Source: Acidobacteriota bacterium (lineage in GTDB: Bacteria > Acidobacteriota > Terriglobia > Terriglobales > Acidobacteriaceae). From it: 7,912 nt of DNA. Below the pieces are notes generated by a model. That model searched no databases, was not told where the DNA came from, and saw only the letters and a list, made by a program, of their open reading frames with translations. The translations under genes and the position numbers were made by a program. Below are positions 6,548 through 7,912 of this stretch, in pieces. The DNA lies in the NCBI GenBank assembly GCA_003225595.1, contig QIAR01000225.1:1-7912 (forward strand). Direction: 5' to 3'. Numbering within the stretch: position 1 is the first letter of the stretch; each line of letters starts with the position of its first letter.

Positions 6548-6784
6548 TCACGCTACATCGCGCTTGCGCCGAGTCCTGGCAGCCCGGGAATCACGTTCTT
6601 CGGACTGTTTGCTTGCCTTCTTCCCCGCGTCTTTTATTTTGCCCCAGGCATTCTGTACTTTTCCGCGAACCTGTTTTTTCGTTCCCTCGATTTGTTTCTC
6701 CTCATCGCCGGTCCATTCCCCAACCTGACGTTCAGCTCGACCAGCAATATCCTTAGCCTTCCCTTTAACGCGATCCTTATCCAT
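6548..6784 (-). CDS. CsbD-family small stress protein
   Basis: This is a 78-residue, highly charged cytoplasmic protein. MDKDRVKGKAKDIAGRAE (1-18) and the repeats around VGEWTGDEEKQIEG (21-34) and VRGKVQNAWGKIKDAG (39-54) are typical of the CsbD-like family of roughly 60-residue, probably helical proteins. CsbD in Bacillus belongs to the sigma-B general stress regulon; the biochemical role of the family is unknown. A Lys/Arg-rich tail (about 55-78, with RAARTRRKRDVA at the end) extends beyond the usual length and could bind nucleic acid, although that is only a guess. The start at 6784 is well supported: GGAGG (6791-6795) lies 6 bases upstream once the adjoining GAAACA spacer is counted. A 16-base inverted repeat touches this site. 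The gene leads into the HEAT-protein gene, with a 36-base gap and no terminator seen between them. Confidence 0.9.
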   Translation of the reverse strand: MDKDRVKGKAKDIAGRAERQVGEWTGDEEKQIEGTKKQVRGKVQNAWGKIKDAGKKASKQSEERDSRAARTRRKRDVA

Positions 6785-6790
6785 TGTTTC

Positions 6791-6811
6791 CCTCCAGGGT
6801 TAATCAACCCT
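6791..6811 (-). promoter_or_regulatory. Hairpin abutting the CsbD ribosome binding site
   Basis: On the minus strand AGGGTT-GATT-AACCCT (6796-6811) is a perfect 6-base-pair inverted repeat with a 4-base loop. It is followed immediately by GGAGG (6791-6795). The CCCT of the hairpin could alternatively pair with the AGGG of the ribosome binding site, so the mRNA could switch between an open and a masked form. It may equally be a protein-binding operator in DNA. Confidence 0.4.
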
Positions 6812-6821
6812 AGGCGTAGTA

Positions 6822-6846
6822 ATCTGCTCAATTTGTGATCTGCTCA
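6822..6846 (-). repeat. Direct repeat TGAGCAGAT, two copies, 16 bases apart
   Basis: The same nine bases occur at 6822-6830 and 6838-6846 (TGAGCAGAT on the minus strand, ATCTGCTCA on the plus), separated by CACAAAT on the minus strand. They lie 38-62 bases before the CsbD start, where an activator or repressor site would be expected. Confidence 0.4.
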
Positions 6847-6891
6847 TTTCAGCTTTTTCGTCGCACGCCGTCCGTGCTAATTCTCAGTTAT

Positions 6892-6916
6892 CCAATGTGC
6901 TTGTGGGCTACATTGG
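6892..6916. repeat. 7-base inverted repeat CCAATGT-N11-ACATTGG
   Basis: The two arms (6892-6898 and 6910-6916) match perfectly as an inverted repeat around an 11-base spacer. Arm centres are 18 bases apart, fitting a dimeric regulator better than a strong RNA hairpin. It lies about 110 bases from the CsbD start codon. Confidence 0.35.
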
Positions 6917-7236
6917 GTGATCGCTCTGGACAACGCCTCCCCTTTGGGTGTTGCTCGGACCCGCGAATTCGGCCTAAAAAGTAATCCGAAACTGCAAGCG
7001 CACTTCAAATTGCACTCTAGCTGGGCTGAACCTGCTCAGCTATCAGGTAGAGCCCGTAGTTTCCTGGGAAACTTGCTTTACAACTTGGGATTTGGGGCTG
7101 CGTCGCCGCGTCTATTCGCAGGGTTGCTAGTGCCCAAGGTTCTACTGCCAAATTGACTACGTTTCGGGAGGCGATAACGAGCTTGCAGTTCCTTTTCGGA
7201 GATTCTTTCCCGCTTGGTTTATCCTTACCTGCTTTC

Positions 7237-7242
7237 AGGAGG
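7237..7242 (+). promoter_or_regulatory. Strong ribosome binding site AGGAGG that decides a GTG start
   Basis: A consensus AGGAGG lies exactly 6 bases before GTG at 7249. The later in-frame ATG at 7321 has no such site and would remove the signal peptide, so GTG is the better start. Confidence 0.8.
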
Positions 7243-7248
7243 CGGAAT

Positions 7249-7912
7249 GTGGCTTGTATTCGACGCTTAAGCTGGCCTTTATGCAGTCTCGTATTGCTCA
7301 AAGTCTTGGTGACAATCGCGATGGGGCAGCAGTTCAGTCCGACATTGTACGAAGGCATGCGCTGGCGGATGATCGGACCTTTCCGCGGCGGTCGCACCGT
7401 GGCTGCGACCGGTATTCCCGGCAAGTCCAGTGTCTTCTATATGGCGCCCAACAATGGCGGCGTCTGGAAGACCACGGATTTCGGGCGGACTTGGATACCG
7501 ATTTTTGATGATCAGCCTACGGGATCAATCGGTGCACTTGCGGTTGCGCCTTCCAATCCTGACATCATTTATGTGGGCAGTGGAGAGGGACTGCGGCGTC
7601 CGGACCTCTCGACGGGAGACGGAATCTACAAGTCGACGGATGGCGGCCAAACCTGGAAGCACTTGGGCTTGCGAGACGGACTGCAGATTGGCGCTATTCT
7701 CGTTGATCCGCACGAGCCGAATCGTGTCTTCGTAGGAGTGCTCGGGCATCCCTACGGTCCGAATGCCGAGCGTGGAGTATTTCGCTCCCTTGACGGCGGT
7801 TTGAATTGGCAGAAGGTCCTTTACAAGGACGATAACACTGGCGCGATCGATCTCGCCTTCGATCCTGGCAACCCGCAGACGATTTATGCGCATATGTGGG
7901 CTTCGCGACGGC
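7249..7912 (+). CDS. Exported Asp-box/VPS10 (sortilin)-like beta-propeller protein, C-terminus cut by window edge
   Basis: These are 221 residues of a secreted protein often annotated as BNR-repeat glycosyl hydrolase or VPS10-domain protein; an actual hydrolase activity is not shown by the sequence. The N-terminus is a Sec-type signal peptide: two arginines (5-6), a hydrophobic core (about 9-25), and a likely cleavage after AMG (24-26). The arginines do not make a Tat motif, and no lipobox is seen. MRWRMIGPFRGGR (37-49) opens the propeller as in this family. Asp-box motifs follow: TTDFGRTW (75-82), STDGGQTW (129-136) and SLDGGLNW (180-187). Between them are blade strands such as IGALAVAPSNPDIIYVGSGE (94-113). 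Relatives are commonly around a thousand residues, so most of the protein probably lies outside the window. It is transcribed away from the CsbD-HEAT pair. The TTG/GTG-rich start would be missed by a search limited to ATG. Confidence 0.9.
   Translation, partial: MACIRRLSWPLCSLVLLKVLVTIAMGQQFSPTLYEGMRWRMIGPFRGGRTVAATGIPGKSSVFYMAPNNGGVWKTTDFGRTWIPIFDDQPTGSIGALAVAPSNPDIIYVGSGEGLRRPDLSTGDGIYKSTDGGQTWKHLGLRDGLQIGAILVDPHEPNRVFVGVLGHPYGPNAERGVFRSLDGGLNWQKVLYKDDNTGAIDLAFDPGNPQTIYAHMWASRR

Larger units (their letters stand above)
6785..7248. other. Divergent intergenic region between the CsbD and propeller genes
   Basis: These 464 bases must serve both the minus-strand CsbD-HEAT pair and the plus-strand propeller gene. 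Open frames inside it (for example 6917-7156 on the plus strand) have no recognisable protein character or ribosome binding site, and I treat them as noise. Besides the elements near the CsbD start, it holds an inverted repeat CCAATGT/ACATTGG (6892-6916) and two short hairpins, GCACG/CGTGC (6863-6877) and GCTGA/TCAGC (7025-7040). I could not identify a promoter with confidence on either strand. Confidence 0.6.

Noticed and set aside
6315..6728. 137-codon plus-strand frame across the HEAT signal region and the CsbD gene
   Set aside because: It covers two convincing minus-strand genes that have good ribosome binding sites, and its translation has no family character.
6863..6877. GCACG-CCGTC-CGTGC hairpin as a terminator
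   Set aside because: There is no T run on either strand and no gene end nearby.
6917..7156. 79-codon plus-strand frame in the divergent intergenic region
   Set aside because: It has no ribosome binding site before its ATG and no recognisable features. It was considered as a small gene but is not supported.
7153..7178. TTGACT ... GATAAC as a promoter for the propeller gene
   Set aside because: The -35-like box is good, but the gap to the best -10-like box is only 14 bases, and the box itself matches at four of six positions. This is too weak to call.
7017..7424. 135-codon minus-strand frame overlapping the propeller gene start
   Set aside because: The plus strand has an ideal ribosome binding site, a signal peptide and Asp-box motifs in this stretch. 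The minus-strand product is unlike any family I know.

Overview
The window looks like a piece of a chromosome from a Gram-negative, moderately GC-rich environmental bacterium. Acidobacteriota is my best guess. That rests on family resemblance only: a secreted Asp-box/sortilin-like propeller protein, a secreted HEAT-repeat protein with a Pro/Ser/Lys linker, a short CsbD-like protein, and a deacetylase-glycosyltransferase fusion. There is no rRNA or other marker to confirm it. I see no tRNA or rRNA gene, CRISPR array, insertion sequence or phage gene.

Left part (1-5074, minus strand): a tightly packed sugar-nucleotide/glycan operon, read right to left. It begins with a non-hydrolysing UDP-GlcNAc 2-epimerase (3833-5074). 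Next is a two-domain protein joining a NodB-like polysaccharide deacetylase domain to a family-2, polyprenol-phosphate-type glycosyltransferase (2070-3836). Then come a DegT/DnrJ/EryC1/StrS PLP aminotransferase (851-2077) and a Gfo/Idh/MocA NAD(P)-dependent oxidoreductase (854 down to the window edge, C-terminus missing). All three junctions overlap by 4 or 8 bases, so translation is probably coupled. The genes suggest production of an amino sugar and its transfer to a lipid carrier or glycan. The operon continues past position 1.

Middle (5075-5497): 423 bases without a gene, the leader of the glycan operon. It carries two TGCAA/TTGCA inverted repeats and, at its far end, a weak terminator-like hairpin for the neighbouring operon.

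Right part: a CsbD-like stress protein (6548-6784) and a secreted HEAT-repeat protein (5498-6511) lie 36 bases apart on the minus strand and are probably cotranscribed. After a 464-base divergent intergenic region with several small repeats, a plus-strand gene for an exported Asp-box/VPS10-like beta-propeller protein starts with GTG at 7249 and runs off the right edge.

The most interesting item is the fusion protein. Its glycosyltransferase half looks complete. Its deacetylase half appears to have lost the usual catalytic Asp of motif 1 and the first metal-binding His of motif 2. Together with the adjacent aminotransferase, it recalls the ArnB/ArnC/ArnD logic of making, loading and trimming a lipid-linked amino sugar.
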